This document shows positions 39,101 through 51,871 of a stretch of DNA of 64,000 nt, piece by piece. The DNA is from Enoplolaimus lenunculus (lineage: Eukaryota; Nematoda; Enoplea; Enoplida; Thoracostomopsidae). Both the position numbers and the translations under genes were made by a program. A model generated the notes under the pieces. That model was not told the origin of the DNA. It ran no database searches and saw nothing but the letters and a program-made list of their open reading frames with translations. Every line of letters starts with the position of its first letter. Within the stretch, counting starts at the first letter, position 1. Location of the stretch: contig JASANG010003984.1 of assembly GCA_030248215.1 (NCBI GenBank), positions 434,001 to 498,000 on the forward strand, read 5' to 3'.

Positions 39101-42100
39101 TGTCCGTTGTGTTTGTGTTTAAATTGGAAAATAAGAATCGGCACGGGCAGAAATTTTGGTATCATCACGTCACTAATACATAATTCGTAATATGTCTGTT
39201 AAATCAGAATTACGTAGCTTCCAAGTTTCGATATTTATTAATCGACAGCTGCCGATAACCCAGATAACCTTGAAGTTGCTTAGATACATAAGTCCAGAGT
39301 ATTTTTTACAATTATTGCATCATTATGTAACTGCAGTGGCGTTATATATGTTCGTGCAGTTATAGTAAACTGTGAATGCAGTACATAGTCAAAAGTAGTG
39401 TAAATGATGTGATGATATTAATTACATTTTTTAAAATGTAATTCTGCATTATTTGTGTGGTTAAAATTACGTTTTTGAAACTTAAACTTTTTAAGTAGCT
39501 AAGTAATTTTTCTATATATGCGATCCTATCGTTTCAGAAATATTATTCAGATGCTACGGAACCGGAATCGTGAAAATATAGAATTTATGCACTGGAACGG
39601 GAATTGCCGGTTGCACTATACTCGCATAGTAGGGATTAAGGCAACATAGCAGGTATTAAGGCAATGTATCCTACTATGGACTAGAAGAAATGCGTGATAA
39701 TTTTTAGCTTAGACAGACATTTGACCGCATTACCTGTACGTTCTTTGATAAATTATACGTTTTGGTCCACGTAACAACAGTTTTACTGGCTGGAAGTGGT
39801 AGATTTGTGTTCATCGTTTATGAAAATATTGTGTACAATTGTCTAAAAGAAACGTATATTTATTAATATGGGACAAATAGAGTTTTTTCTATTGCGCTTT
39901 TTCAAGTTTTTTTTGTTTATAAAAGAAAGATAGTAAACCTGAAAAAAATGTGGGCTGTACTTTAAATGAAACATGTCTGTGTAGGTACACATGTGAATTT
40001 TGGTAGACCAATGCTCATCAATCATACGGCAGTGGTTTGTGTATGCATAGATGAGACGTAATCGCTCATAATTTTGTAATAAAGTCCAGACTAATGTCTG
40101 GACTTGATAGCTGGGGTATACGAAGCAAAATGAAAAAATGAGTTGGTTCAGAGTTTGCAGTAGGAATACGAACGCGGTAAGAGCATTTATTTGTCCATAA
40201 CGCGTGAAATGTAATTTAGTGTAATTTTAATCCAGCTCATCGCGCTGGGTCGAATGGGGTATATCGATTTGGACGAAATTTAGCAATAATTTTCGAGGTT
40301 CAAAGGAGACTTGATAACTGGACGCCGCAACGAATTTTGCAAAATTAAATTGGATTTTGAATATTCAGGGTCTGAAGTGATGATTAGAAGCGGAGATATG
40401 ATTGGAGGAAAATTGCAAAATTTAATCTGGCACTTTGTTTAACTGATACGTGGCTTGATGGATGACGCAAAAGACGCCGCGTACGTTACTCAACTGTACA
40501 GTGGAAACGGTATGTTGACAGAAACATAGAACACAATTTGTGGAAGCAGTTTTTTATTTGTTTTCAGCAGCGTTTTACGAATCTCAGTACGCGATGTGAA
40601 CGAATTCAAACCGAAGTTCGATCGTAATTGGTATGAAACAACGATTGAAGAGCGCCGTGTGTACGATCGAATAATGCAAATTTCGGCAACTGACGTAGAC
40701 TGCGGGCCGCCTGGTGAACCCAGACGTGTCTGCGGGTATCGCTTGACTCATGAACCGCAGGGGCCCAACGATGTGGGTGATCGTGGCCCGGTTTTTGTGA
40801 TAGATGATAACGGTAAGTTGGTGCAGAGTCTGTTGTATACTTGTTTTCGGCCTTGCAAACTAGTGGTAGTTTAATAAAAATACTAAAGTCCGCCACGGCG
40901 GTTATAATATTACATCATGTGTGTGACCGGATATCTGAATACGGTAAAATATCCGGCCAGAAACCGATATCCGTGTCCGGTATTCGGTATAAACCAACCG
41001 GAAATTTACGGCGGTGATCCAGAAATTCATAAAACTGCTTTTATAAATGACCATTAATATCACCGGGCTGCGACTGCTTTCTTGGGCATGTCATTGTCAA
41101 GAAGGTCAAACTTGGATGTATTGAAGTAAAAAGTAAAAAAAAATCAAGTTAACAATCAATTCTAGTTTAGTAAACATGTACTTTTGTGCGACTCATATGC
41201 ATGAAACAGTGGAGCAGTTCAGATGCAATTATCCGGTTAATATCCGATTCCGGTAAATCATTCACTATCCGGTTTCGGTTCCAGTATCAGGGAAGTCAAT
41301 ATCTGGTCGCACCTCGATTGTCACATACTTAGGGCTTGGGTTCAAGTTCCTTATGTGCGGAGAGGTGTGCCGTTATACCTGAGTTGCTGGAGGATGCTTA
41401 ACAATGTTTGGATCGCAAAACGATGTTCAAAATGTTATTGTTATTTCAGGCGTCATTAGCAATCGAAAACCGCTGGCGTACGAAACTTCACACGCGTATA
41501 TTCTGACAGTGACTGCTGTTGATTGCGGTGAACTTGAAGATGGGGTGACAAAACGAACCCTTGAAAGCGAGCCGGCATTTATCAAAATTAACATTCATCA
41601 AAATTGTGCGTTTGGGTTTCAAAGTAAGATACGACTTTGAATGTTTCTTTGTGAGACATCAGTTTTTACATTGATTGCTGTTGGTATTACTGCCGACCCG
41701 GGTTTAATACTTTTGCTCTCAGTATGTGGGATTTTGATTCAGCAAAATATTATAGTTTTGTTGGTAAATACCTTTACTAGGCATTATTTTTAATGAATGG
41801 AATCATCGTTTTTCATTGCTAAAATAGTTTTTTGCAGAACATTTCGTTGGGCAAGAAAATACTTTGTAGGCAACACTGGAATTGAAGTTGATGCATGTTC
41901 CGGAAAATTTTTTGAAATCCTTAAGAAGATATAGGGACCAATTTCTTTATTTCTATTCTGATATTAAGCGTGGAATTGGCAGATTTTCCCTTCGTCAAGA
42001 GTATTTTTCTGCGATGGCACATTTTCCCTTCGTCAAAGTATATTTCTGTGAGAGCTACTTAGTTGTACAATCATTTTTGTTTGGTTTCAGATATCCGCAA

Positions 42101-45100
42101 TCGAATTGAATATTCGGCTGACACAAGCGTTAAACATCTTGCCGTTTATCGGAATTTAAATTTAAGTTTGTGTAGCATTAACTGTTCAAACGCGATTGCC
42201 CTGAACGCAACTGTAACGTTGAGCTCTGAACATATCGGCCGTGGTTGTGATAGAGGCATTGGTTCTGTTGAAAATCAAGTTGCCACGTGCGGTAAGTCGT
42301 CAAAAATTTGGTTTGGGTTTAAGATTTTGGGCAGAGGTGTATATTTTATGTCCTAGATGCAGTCATTAATTGATTGAGTTAAACTGAGGGAGTGCAGTGC
42401 TATACTTGTCCTCGGGTTCTGGACGCAAAATTATTGATATGTGATCGCACCCTGTTGCTATAGACTGAAAACGGTGTCATATGGGGAATGCTTAGGAGAA
42501 TAAGCAGATAATAAATCAATTGAAGATACGTTTATCTCTAATGTTAATAGACCAATCGCAGAAAGGTTATAGGTTTCTGTAGATATTACAAGACAAGTAT
42601 AATGCAAGTAGGAGTTGCTAGTAGATGTCAGTAATTGAACATCAGTGTTGCAGGAATGAACGCAGAAACGGTTGATTTGTTTTCGGAAACGCGTAAGCGC
42701 GAAGCTTTGCATTTTGAAAACGAAATAGACAGCTCCGGAATTGCACAGGATCGTGCTGAAACTGATCAAGTAAGCAAAGTTCTGTGACAATTTTAAGCCC
42801 CCTATGGAGGTTCGTGAACAACATGATTGCGATGTTACTGGTAATTACGTTAAACATATGGTTGTTTTAGAACACAATTTTATTATGTAATTTCAGTGTT
42901 GGGTGCAGAAGAAGGGTTTGCGCTGTGGGATTAAGTCAAAATCATTTTAACGAAACTTTTTGTTAGTAAAAATTTTGCTTGTATATTTGGTTTATTGAAT
43001 CGTATGATTGTATAAATAATTAACATACACACAAACGAAAATATTAAGTAAGGCGTTCTCGGATTGCAGTGGAAAGATTTAATTCAGCGGTGTTTATAGT
43101 TCAAAAAAGTTTTGTCAAACTGTAGCTCGAAAAGTGCTGTTTAATATTGTAATAATATGTTCTTAATTAATGACGGTTTAACTTAAAATTTGAGACGATG
43201 CTCACGTATGCCAAGGTTCACAGTTTGAACATTTATGTATATGTTCACTTTGCACATTATTTTAGTCTTATTATTTCGATGGGAAAAACAACGCAATCGT
43301 GGTGGATCAAGAAATTTTGCGTCGAATTCCTGATAAATTTACGCTGACGTTTTGGATGAAGCATGAACCGCAAGCACGCACTGGAGAGCATGACGATGTT
43401 GATTTGTTAAAATATCGACGTAAAGATAACATACTGTGTTCATCCGATGATCATAGTAAGATACTTAGCTGATGTTTGTAGGGAAATTTTTGTTTTAAAT
43501 TCTAGTATCGCAAAAGTGGAAAATGTTAAGGTTTATAGTAGCTGAAGGCTTTTAAGGCTAGAACTATCTTGTCAAATGACTCTGAATGATTCTACGGCAA
43601 ATGTTACGCTGGAATGTATGTCGTAATATTAAGTGTAGATTAAACAGTAACCAACGATTTTGTAATCAATCGATTTGTTGTAATACTGGGGCTGTTAAAG
43701 ATATTCCACTAGACGTAGATCACACCGTCAATTTGTGCATTGGTGAGCAATCTTTGGTAAATATTTTGCGAAAAGGATTAGTGTCTTGCGTATAAGTCAA
43801 TTTGTGTGTACACTACGCGGTTGCAGCTCACAATATGTGATTGTTGTTTTGTGTTATATTTTTTATTTGCAGAATTGAATCGGCATCATTTTGCGTTGTA
43901 CATTCGCAATTGCAAATTAGAAATGTTATTTCGACACGAAATAAAACATAACGGGGACACTGAGAAACCGGACGCCAGTAATTTTGGCCCGGCAGAGTGG
44001 CGTTGGCAAGCGGATGAAGTGTGCGACGGCGGGTGGCATCAATATGTGCTGAACGTGGATTTTCCAAAAGTAAATCGATATTTTATTAGTTTATTGACGC
44101 CGGATATCAGGATATGAACAATATAATGATTGAAGTTACTTCGAAATAAAATTTATAAGTCAATACTTTGGAGCCCATGTTACTTTGAGGTGTGAACCAT
44201 TGTTCGACGGGAATATAATAGAGTAAGCTTTAACATTAGACTACTTTTTACTTAGGCTTAGGCTTAATTATGTTTGCATATGTTTCATTTCGTATTATCT
44301 TATTCAGGTTGATTTGTATGTCGATGGTGAGCGGTTTGAAGAAACCGATGACAATAGTGAAGTATTGGACGACTGGCCAATGCATTCAGCGAAAAATATT
44401 CAGGTAAAGTTATCCACTGGCGTCTTCGGGGTCAAGTACTTGGGTCGCGTCGAGCAGCATATTCTTAATTTTCCATCGTGAGTGCGATTACTTGCAATCA
44501 TATAAAAATTCGTAGTTTGTCACCTTAACACTAAATTTTATTTTATTAATTTACTGTGTTAACTGGTAAATGTAATATATTCAAACATCTTTCAATATAA
44601 TTACTTTTAGTTTTAGAATGGCACTATGCTTAAAATTTTTTACCGTCGTTAGGCGCCGTCTGCCACCATGCGCCGCAGAGCTCGCGCACGATGCACCACG
44701 GTGACGTACAGAGACCTTCGTCGACGCACGGCGCCACCGGCAAGTATAGCACCAGCCGTATTATTTTCATCATTTTAGCAGTATGAAATGTGTAACCAAA
44801 AACAATATATTGCAAAATGTTAATGTTTGTCCTAAACTTTCAGACGAAAACGGTCATCGGCGCATGCTGGCATGGTCGTACGTCGTCGATGTCACAATTT
44901 TTCAACGGTTACTTAGCAGGTATGACACTTTTGAGCGGTAAAACTGAATCGAATGACGTCATACGGTGTTTGCATATGTGTCGCGAAACGTTAGATATTT
45001 TGCCGGACGATAATTTGGCTGCAGAGTCAGGAACGGTGAGTTTAATTTATACAGGTCTGAGCTATGTGGTAGGAATGTAGTATTTTTAGTCTAAGTCTAT

Positions 45101-48100
45101 GCAGGTTCGTGGTTGCAGTTGGTCATTAATCCCTTTCCTATTTGAAATGTTTTGAAGATGTGTGTTTTTATAGGTTTAAACAAATTAACCGGAAAGTTAC
45201 TGGGAAACGTTCTGATTCAGTAGTCGTCATCGTATACTCATGAAAATTTTCTTTCGCTCGTGTAGTATATTTTTTACCGGCTGCGGACTTGTTTTTAATA
45301 TTTTAGTTATCATTGCTTGGTCAATCTTAAGGTCATCATCTCTTTTGATGCAGTTTTAAAGCCATATTTTAAATGTTCGTAGAATTGTGTTTAAAAAGTA
45401 CATCAAAGGATTGATGACTTTCAAAATCTACCAAACACTAGCAATTAAAATAATATGGAATCTTCTTGTGCTGATGAAAATTTTTTCATGCCTGTAATAA
45501 TGTATTTTTAACTGGCTGCTGTTCGGATTGTATTGCTTTACCTGCATGTGGTTGGTCGATTTTTAAAAAGCCATCACCCCTTTGTGATGTAGGTTTTTAA
45601 ACAATGATTCTGTATTATTTTCAGGAAATTGTGTTTAATCGCGAAATGAACCGTGCAACGGTGCGAACGGAATCACCAGATGCTTTAGCACAAACCCTTC
45701 AACGTCTGGTTTACGTTAATGCTCGACCAGCACCGGCACCTGGTGACCGCAGACTGACTATTGATGCGAGTTTAAGGTATCGCAAAGGCAAACTGGTTTT
45801 AATATTGATGACTAGTGTTGGATATTTAGGGTGGCGCTATATTTTGCGGTGATGTAATGGTTTCTGGCGCCTTGTTTTGTACCATACGGCGTTGTACGCA
45901 AATTGCTGTACGGCGCAGACAGCAGTCCAATCTACTTTATAATAACTATATTTATTATCATTGCCAAAAATAAGTGCGATTATCGATGTCTCGATTGATG
46001 CGATTGCGATTTTCGCGTCGCCATAGAACGAAATTCGATTGTGGTTTTTGAGTCGCGTTTGCCCAAAATACGATCAACATTGAATCACGATAGTTCAAAT
46101 TCGTGAAATGGTTTTAGTGTATCTCCAGCGTACACAACCGTTCCCATTACGCCGTGTAGTGCTGGGCATTTGCCGAGTCGCGGTGGAGTGGGGGGAGCAT
46201 CGACCGGGAGGCCCCCGGTTCGCAACCGTGGAGAAATTTTTGTGTGTGGGGTGGGTTGCAGAATTTTCGATAGTGACGGTTGCATTAGCCAGTGTTTAGT
46301 TACGCCTACCAATAAACACATGCTCAAAAACAGCCATATAAATAATGATCAACAGGAGAGCGTATGTTTAATTAATACTGTTGATGGTTTATCCGAAAAA
46401 GGTAAGGAACGTAAAATTAACTGGGGGAGATGCTAAACCGGGCGGAAAATCACAAGTGGGGAGTGGGATTTGGTAAGTGCTTCACCCCCCTTCCACCGCC
46501 ACACCAGTAGCGAACCCCCTGTAACAAACATTAAGTATGATTTAGTAATCCTAGTTTTTATATGCGGTGACGAGCGTAGCAAGTATTGCATTACGAACGC
46601 GGACAACTTCAAGTAAAGCGTTTTTGGAAGCGACCGAGAAAATTTTTAGACTTGTAGGATCTGCACAATATTATTCGAAAACGTATACTAGGGCCTTATT
46701 CTCTACTCCAGGAATTTTTGGGGGTATTTTTCTCCTTATCCCCTTGTATACGCGCTGTGCATAGAATTAAAATATTCGAACGCTACGTACTAAAGATGTA
46801 CATTTGATTAATGATTTGTTCACTTTTGCTCATAAGATGGTAAAAAATTCAATTGAACACCAATGGCGTCTACGTATAAATTTTGCGCCTGACTGTAGTA
46901 TACATGTAATATTTGCGATTGTAACTGCGGTCGAAGAATCGCCACTCCAGTCGCAGTTGAAGCGCCACACGATAAACATACCGTCAGTCGTATACCTTCA
47001 GTCTGGATTTTGGTGAAATTTTTGTGTTTTTAGTATTTTCTCTTATTAATGGTTCGGATTCGTAAAAAGTTACTAGTTCACATCTTGAATTTTTTTCGTG
47101 AAATAGACGTAACATATTGTGCTGTAAATGACGAACGAGTGCATTTTTCACTTCGTACGGCTAAAATAGTACGGGAACAGAATTTTGTATGAGCGCAAAT
47201 AAAGTTGAAGTAATTGTAAATCTGCAGAATCTTAATGTATTGATTAAGCCGTTTCCAACACAAGCTTGTGCTGAAAAGTCTTTGAATAGTTTTTGGAAGC
47301 TTTGTCAAAGTGATTCTGTGTTTTCGTTCATAGATTAGTGTTAACGGGTGGCAACTTTGAAAGGTGTCACTCGTTAACACCTATGGGCACCCAATCAGCT
47401 GGGGAAAATTGTTGTGTATAGCACATTATTGTTGCAGATGTCCCGATGTATCGTCCCTGTTGATTCCGGTTCCGCGAGTTGAAAGCGTTATTGTTGTTCG
47501 AAGCAAAGAACGCGTGGAAAATGTAGTCGTATCTGGAAATACTCAAATTACGAGCTCAAAAGCGAAACTGGAACACGGAATCAATCTCTTCTCTGATATT
47601 AAAATTAAAATTGAAGCGGAACAAAACGGTATGTAATAATTGAGCGGATTGTTGGAAGAGGTTGAAGTTATCACAGCTCTAACAACGGCTTGTTGGGAAG
47701 GACGTTGAACGAGATTTTTGTTAGTGCGTGTTGACCGGATATTAATTTACTGGATACCGGAGCCGGACAGTGCTTTTTTAAACGTGAATATTGCTTTTTT
47801 TACTGTAGGGAGTGTGTTAAAATTTGAAATTTTTGGCTTGCCCAGAAATGCTATCGCAGCAGTTAATATGTCAAGGACGCTCACTTGTAAAAAAGCAGTT
47901 ATATTAAATTCGCGACCGAACTTACTGGATGTCGAAAACGAATGCGGCCATCGGTTTTCTATAGGATATTAAACCGGATTCAGATATTCCGTCGGTTCAA
48001 TTGTCAACAAGAACATTTTGTGTTTTTATCGACTTCCGTTTTTGTTTAATGTTTTGGACTTCTGGTTTCATCAACTTCGGTCTTTGATTAATATTTCTGA

Positions 48101-51100
48101 CTTTTAACTTGTGTTGTTGTCTTTGTTCAGTTTGCTTGTAAGAATTGATGTATTTCTAGGTAAGACACAGCTGGATTCGTGCAGTATTACGATTGCGCCG
48201 CCGATCGACAAAAAGAACGAATATTTCAGTTCACCAGCGGATCTGATTATTAAATGGGATATTGATTTCCAACATTTTGAAAAGGGACTAATAATTAAAG
48301 GACGCGAAGGTAAGTGTTTCAGGCAATTTTTGAGTTAGTGACATTTTGCTCAGGGTTTATTTTTGTCGCTCATCGGATTAGATGCGCATAATTTGCCTGC
48401 TGATATGAATGTAGAAAAAAAATTACAGTATGTTTTAAACCAGATTTTTAAGTCCCTTGTCAATTATACCTGTCAATTCCAGGCCAAATTCGTATTTCGT
48501 TCGTTCGCATTCATATTATATTCAATCTTTGTTTTATGCTTGCCCCTCAAGTTAATTTATTACTGTTTTGTACAGATAAGCGAAGTTCCTTGGATTCAAA
48601 ACAGTGTTTGCTATAATTTTTGCTGTGGTTGACTTCAGATAATAATTCAAAGTCATCTCCGATTTACTTGCCTGCGAATTTTGAACGATTAATACGGTTT
48701 GGTTTAAGGCAAATTTATTGTGGTATACAGTATTCACCGTTCAATTTCTGTAGTATTTTGTTATTTTTAGGACCTGAGTCAACTGTTGCGTTTCAAGATA
48801 TTCTGCAACAGTTACATTATTTCAATTTGAATCCGGAAGGCGACGGAAAGCGATTACGCGAAAGCAGTGATAATGTTCTTCGAGAATTTTCGGTGGAATG
48901 CGCTGCTTCTTACGGAAGTGGACGGGGCGGAAACAAGGTTGTGAGCAATTCCTTGCCGGTTAAGGTAAATGCCAAACTTTATGATGTGGAATGTTTAAAA
49001 ATTGAATTGTTTAGTAGAAAATTTCGCTTTAAGCTTGAAAATTTAGTGCTTATTGTTTAGGTATGCATGGAAGGACGTTTGCGTTTTTGGCTATTTTTAG
49101 CGTATTTCTGGAGTAGAAAACTGATTTAGGTACACATGTAATATTGTACGTATTGCGCTGTCCAAGAAAACTATTCTGTGTTTTGTTTGTTTAGTTTAGT
49201 TGGCTTAGGCTTAAAGTTAACAACGTCGATGTTGAAGCTTCAAAGACAGCAAACCTGTTTTTCTTAGACTCGCATGGAATTCTGTCACCACTGAAACAGT
49301 AGCTTATATTATTGCCAAGTAAAAAGCTTAGTATTTTAATATTTCATTCTTTCGCATTGTTACAGCTAATTGTACTTCGAGACACACATGCTGCTGTTAG
49401 CGTCAATGTCAAGGATGACAAAGTGACAGGAACAGCAGCATCAGTGGCGCCAAATGGAGACGCGGCAATTGTAGCTAAAGAAATTTTGGCGCCAATAATC
49501 AAACAACAAGCGGAAGCCAACGCCGGTGCACCGCCAGTTCAACATCGTGAACTTGGCATTGCGCCAGGATTTGTTGGCGTCGATCGGTTCGGGGTCGAAC
49601 CGGCGGCCGCGCCGTTTACTTTGATCAACGAAGAATCGTTGTTGATGAAGCATGGCGGAGCTGGTAGGCTTTGGCACTGGCTTCGGATAGGGGTAGCCTT
49701 GGCTATGGTTTTTTGGTGCAATATTGGGTTATCACCAGGTTTTAAAAAAACCCGTTGAAATCAAAAGAAACCGCTAAAAACACACATCTTCAGATTTTGT
49801 AAAAATCCTGGTCCAAGTTTTAGTTTTTCCATATTCTGCCGTGAATATAATTTTAGCTAATTCGAATTTTTAATTAGTCATTGTTAAAGAAATTATCTTA
49901 AAAACGAATCACTATATTACTTGCCCACTACAAAAATGTATAATGTTTGGAATTTAAGTAAGCGAAACTCTAAAGCTGCGTTATGTGCATCCATGGTTTC
50001 TACCGCGCACCATGCTTTTAGATTTCTCAGCAGTCTGTTGTTCGCAAAGTTTTTATTGAATAATATGGCATATTTAGTTCCATTTTGAACAATGATTAGT
50101 TTAATTTGCTTTTCTACTTTTAGGCGGGACTGGAATTGCTGTTGTCATTGTTGGATTTGTCGGTTTGCTAATCACGTTGATAACAATCAGTATTATTAAG
50201 CTGCGTCGTGTTGCGCATGGATATGGTAAAGCAAATAAAAGCAGTGATGATAACACTGGAGATTCTCGAAATGTTAATATTACAGTCAATCCGATGGAGG
50301 TAAAGAAGCTTTTTGAACGAATGGATAAAAAATGGTTTTCGACAGATCGTTTATAAGTTGAACGTGATGCGGTTACCTTGCAAGCAAAATCCAATAAAAC
50401 TTATTGTTTTAGACAAAGAGTTGTGTAGTTAGCACAAACTGGAAACTAGGCCAGTCGGAAAAAATACAGTCATAATTTACGGATTCTGGAAATTGCTCAT
50501 GTTCAACGTGCGTTTTACGGGTGACTGATGAGAATTTGGAATTTTGTATTTATAACCAATGGACGTTCTATGCATTACAAAGTCGATTGACTTTATCAGT
50601 TTGGCATTGGAAATAAATAAAACGTAATGTTCCAAGCTGTATTTTACCTGAGCAAAGCGTAAATAAATAATATATGTTTGCTTCTATAGGACAATATTTT
50701 GGATACGAACGGTAATATAATGAATACGTCAAAGCCATCTACTGGTATTTCGAACAGCGGCGAGCGACAATTTTTTGATTATGAAGAAGGCTACTGCTGT
50801 ACGTCTGCGGAAGAAGACTCTTCAGATTGTGACAGGTCAGTGTTCAGAATGGCAGCTAGATTTTTGGCTGGGAAATTAAAAGTTTGATTGTGTCACTGCG
50901 AGGACGCGTGTTCCACTGCGAGAACAGGGTATTCAAACACGGTGTAGGCGGATGTGAGTGTTGTTTATCAAAAATGAAATATTCCTCGAGGCATAAAAAT
51001 GTTAGTAGTACACACAATCGTGTGACTTGAGTTCATCGATTAAGATCGTCAGTGACGCACCCAGAGTTGGTTTGGGTGCTCTGCTCAGCGCCTTGAGCCA

Positions 51101-51660
51101 ACTAGAAAACTTTTGGCCACACCTGTAAGTCATGTTAAATCCACCGTAAGTCGATCGGAAAATATCTTCAATTCTCTTTAGCATGTTGAGCTGTCTACTG
51201 GCTTGGGCTCGTTCTCCTCGCTGGGTGACGGATGCTGAAATGCAAATTCTGTTCCGTAGAATTGTATTGTTTTTCTTGACAAGTAAGAGACTGGTGTAGT
51301 TGCTGCTATTGCTGCTGTTGTTGGGCGACGCTTGCAAGGCCTTGAAGCCACCCTGTACGCTGCGGGAAAACTCGAACCGCGTTTAGATGTTGTCGTGGTT
51401 GTTTTAGCTGTTGCGAAGGTGACTACAGCTACAGTGAGTATAACAACCATAATGGTTACAGCGAAAGGAACACCGCTTCACGTGGTTTTGGAACAACGGA
51501 AGCGTGTCCGATCATTCCGTCTGGAAGCTTGCCGAATTTAGATGACCCTCGAGCTTATCCTCCGCATCAAGGTCTGCTAAATGCATGTTTTGATCGAAAT
51601 GGCGATAATTCTGTGGCAGATAAGAAACGATATACGAAAAATTACTCGGTAGTTAATTGA
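33126..51660 (+). CDS. Calsyntenin (complete gene, 19 coding exons)
   Basis: Exons: 33126-33207, 33364-33474, 38531-38807, 40571-40812, 41450-41623, 42091-42291, 42654-42769, 43266-43455, 43873-44069, 44308-44403, 44844-45035, 45625-45776, 47438-47628, 48160-48309, 48771-48964, 49366-49663, 50124-50299, 50690-50835, 51408-51660. All 18 junction phases agree and every intron is GT-AG. They encode 1145 residues. Calsyntenins are neuronal type I membrane proteins acting at synapses and in vesicle transport. A signal peptide comes first (MRLYSYTRY..FFLHVCFG). Two cadherin repeats follow (to about 295; VRDVNEFKPKF and AVDCG motifs). A laminin-G-like core runs from about 365 to 640 (FTLTFWMKH, NRHHFALYIRNC, VIGACWHG), then a conserved stalk (GINLFSDIKI). 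The membrane segment is at about 957-980 (VVIVGFVGLLITLITI). The tail of about 164 residues holds VNPME. It is longer than the usual 950-1000 residues, mainly in stalk and tail. Confidence 0.96.
33849..34223. mobile_element. hAT-like element in calsyntenin intron 2 (AGGGTGGCACCGAATCC ends)
   Basis: The left end AGGGTGGCACCGAATCC and the right end CCGAACTTTTGTTGCCACCCT are inverted. CCGAATCCGAATCTGAATC repeats lie near both ends. No target duplication is clear. Confidence 0.65.
35105..35430. mobile_element. Family G MITE in calsyntenin intron 2
   Basis: The left end GTGTGACCGTATATCCAG and the right end AATATCCGATCGCATTC are inverted. Interior words CATAAAACTGCTTTTTATA and TTTAGTAAACGTACACTTTT and GTGCGACTC are shared with the copy at 40920. 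A solo right end follows at about 35545-35615. Confidence 0.65.
36182..36357. mobile_element. hAT-like MITE with CAGGGGCGTAGCC ends
   Basis: The left end CAGGGGCGTAGCCTGGG and the right end TTGGCTACGCCCTTG are inverted. The flanks ATAAAGAT and ATATAGAT match at 7 of 8 positions. The interior has an (AAC)n run at about 36261-36278. Confidence 0.8.
36759..37150. mobile_element. hAT-like element, exact 8-bp TSD GTTGTGAT
   Basis: The left end TAGGGTTGTGCCGATGCC and the right end CCGATTAATCGGCACATCCG plus TAA are inverted. Exact repeats GTTGTGAT flank it at 36751-36758 and 37151-37158. Both sides carry GCCGATGCCGATTC words. At 392 bp it is non-autonomous. It is inserted in calsyntenin intron 2. 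Confidence 0.88.
40920..41313. mobile_element. Family G MITE in a calsyntenin intron
   Basis: The ends TGTGTGACCGGATATCTGA and AATATCTGGTCGCACC are inverted. The interior shares ATTCATAAAACTGCTTTTATA and TTTAGTAAACATGTACTTTT with the copy at 35105. It nearly fills the intron 40813-41449. Confidence 0.7.
44620..44753. mobile_element. Family H GC-rich element in a calsyntenin intron
   Basis: The ends GGCACTATGCTTAAAA and GGCAAGTATAGCACC are inverted. The interior carries GGCGCCGTCTGCC and CACGGTGACGTACAG, the GC-rich words of the family. Confidence 0.65.
45828..45935. mobile_element. Family H fragment in a calsyntenin intron
   Basis: It has a left end AGGGTGGCGCTATATTTTGC, then GGCGCCTTGTTTTG and TACGGCGTTGTACGC. 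The right end is not clear. It lies about 50 bp downstream of the 45625-45776 exon. Confidence 0.45.
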
Positions 51661-51693
51661 GTCGTGGAGGTATGATAGTTTGGGTATAGTGGC

Positions 51694-51871
51694 GGTATTC
51701 TCGAATGGCTATAACACTTATAACCAGTACCGGTGGGCGATATATTTAGAACTAAATACTTTACTACGGTATGTATCTGCCCAGACAAAATTTGTCACAA
51801 CTTTGACTTAATGGATCGAAAGTTACAAGTCTGTTGACTGGTGATAAATGTTACACACAGTTGAGAATATC
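51694..51871. mobile_element. Family E MITE just after the calsyntenin stop
   Basis: The left arm GTATTCTCGAATGGCTATAA plus CACTTATAACCAGT pairs with the right arm ACTGGTGATAAATGTTACAC plus ACAGTTGAGAATAT. It starts 34 bp after the stop codon, so it probably lies in the 3' UTR. Confidence 0.65.

Noticed and set aside
46158-46235. tRNA-like sequence with GGTTCGCAACC
   Set aside because: Only the B-box-like word fits; no A box at the right distance and no cloverleaf.
46108-46436. Open frames around 46100-46440 as an extra calsyntenin exon
   Set aside because: The 45625-45776 and 47438-47628 exons already join in phase and match the family order without a gap; nothing here matches calsyntenin.
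47718-47972. Open frame after the 47438 calsyntenin exon
   Set aside because: It begins in a family G-like end (TTGACCGGATATTAATTTAC) and is intronic repeat sequence.
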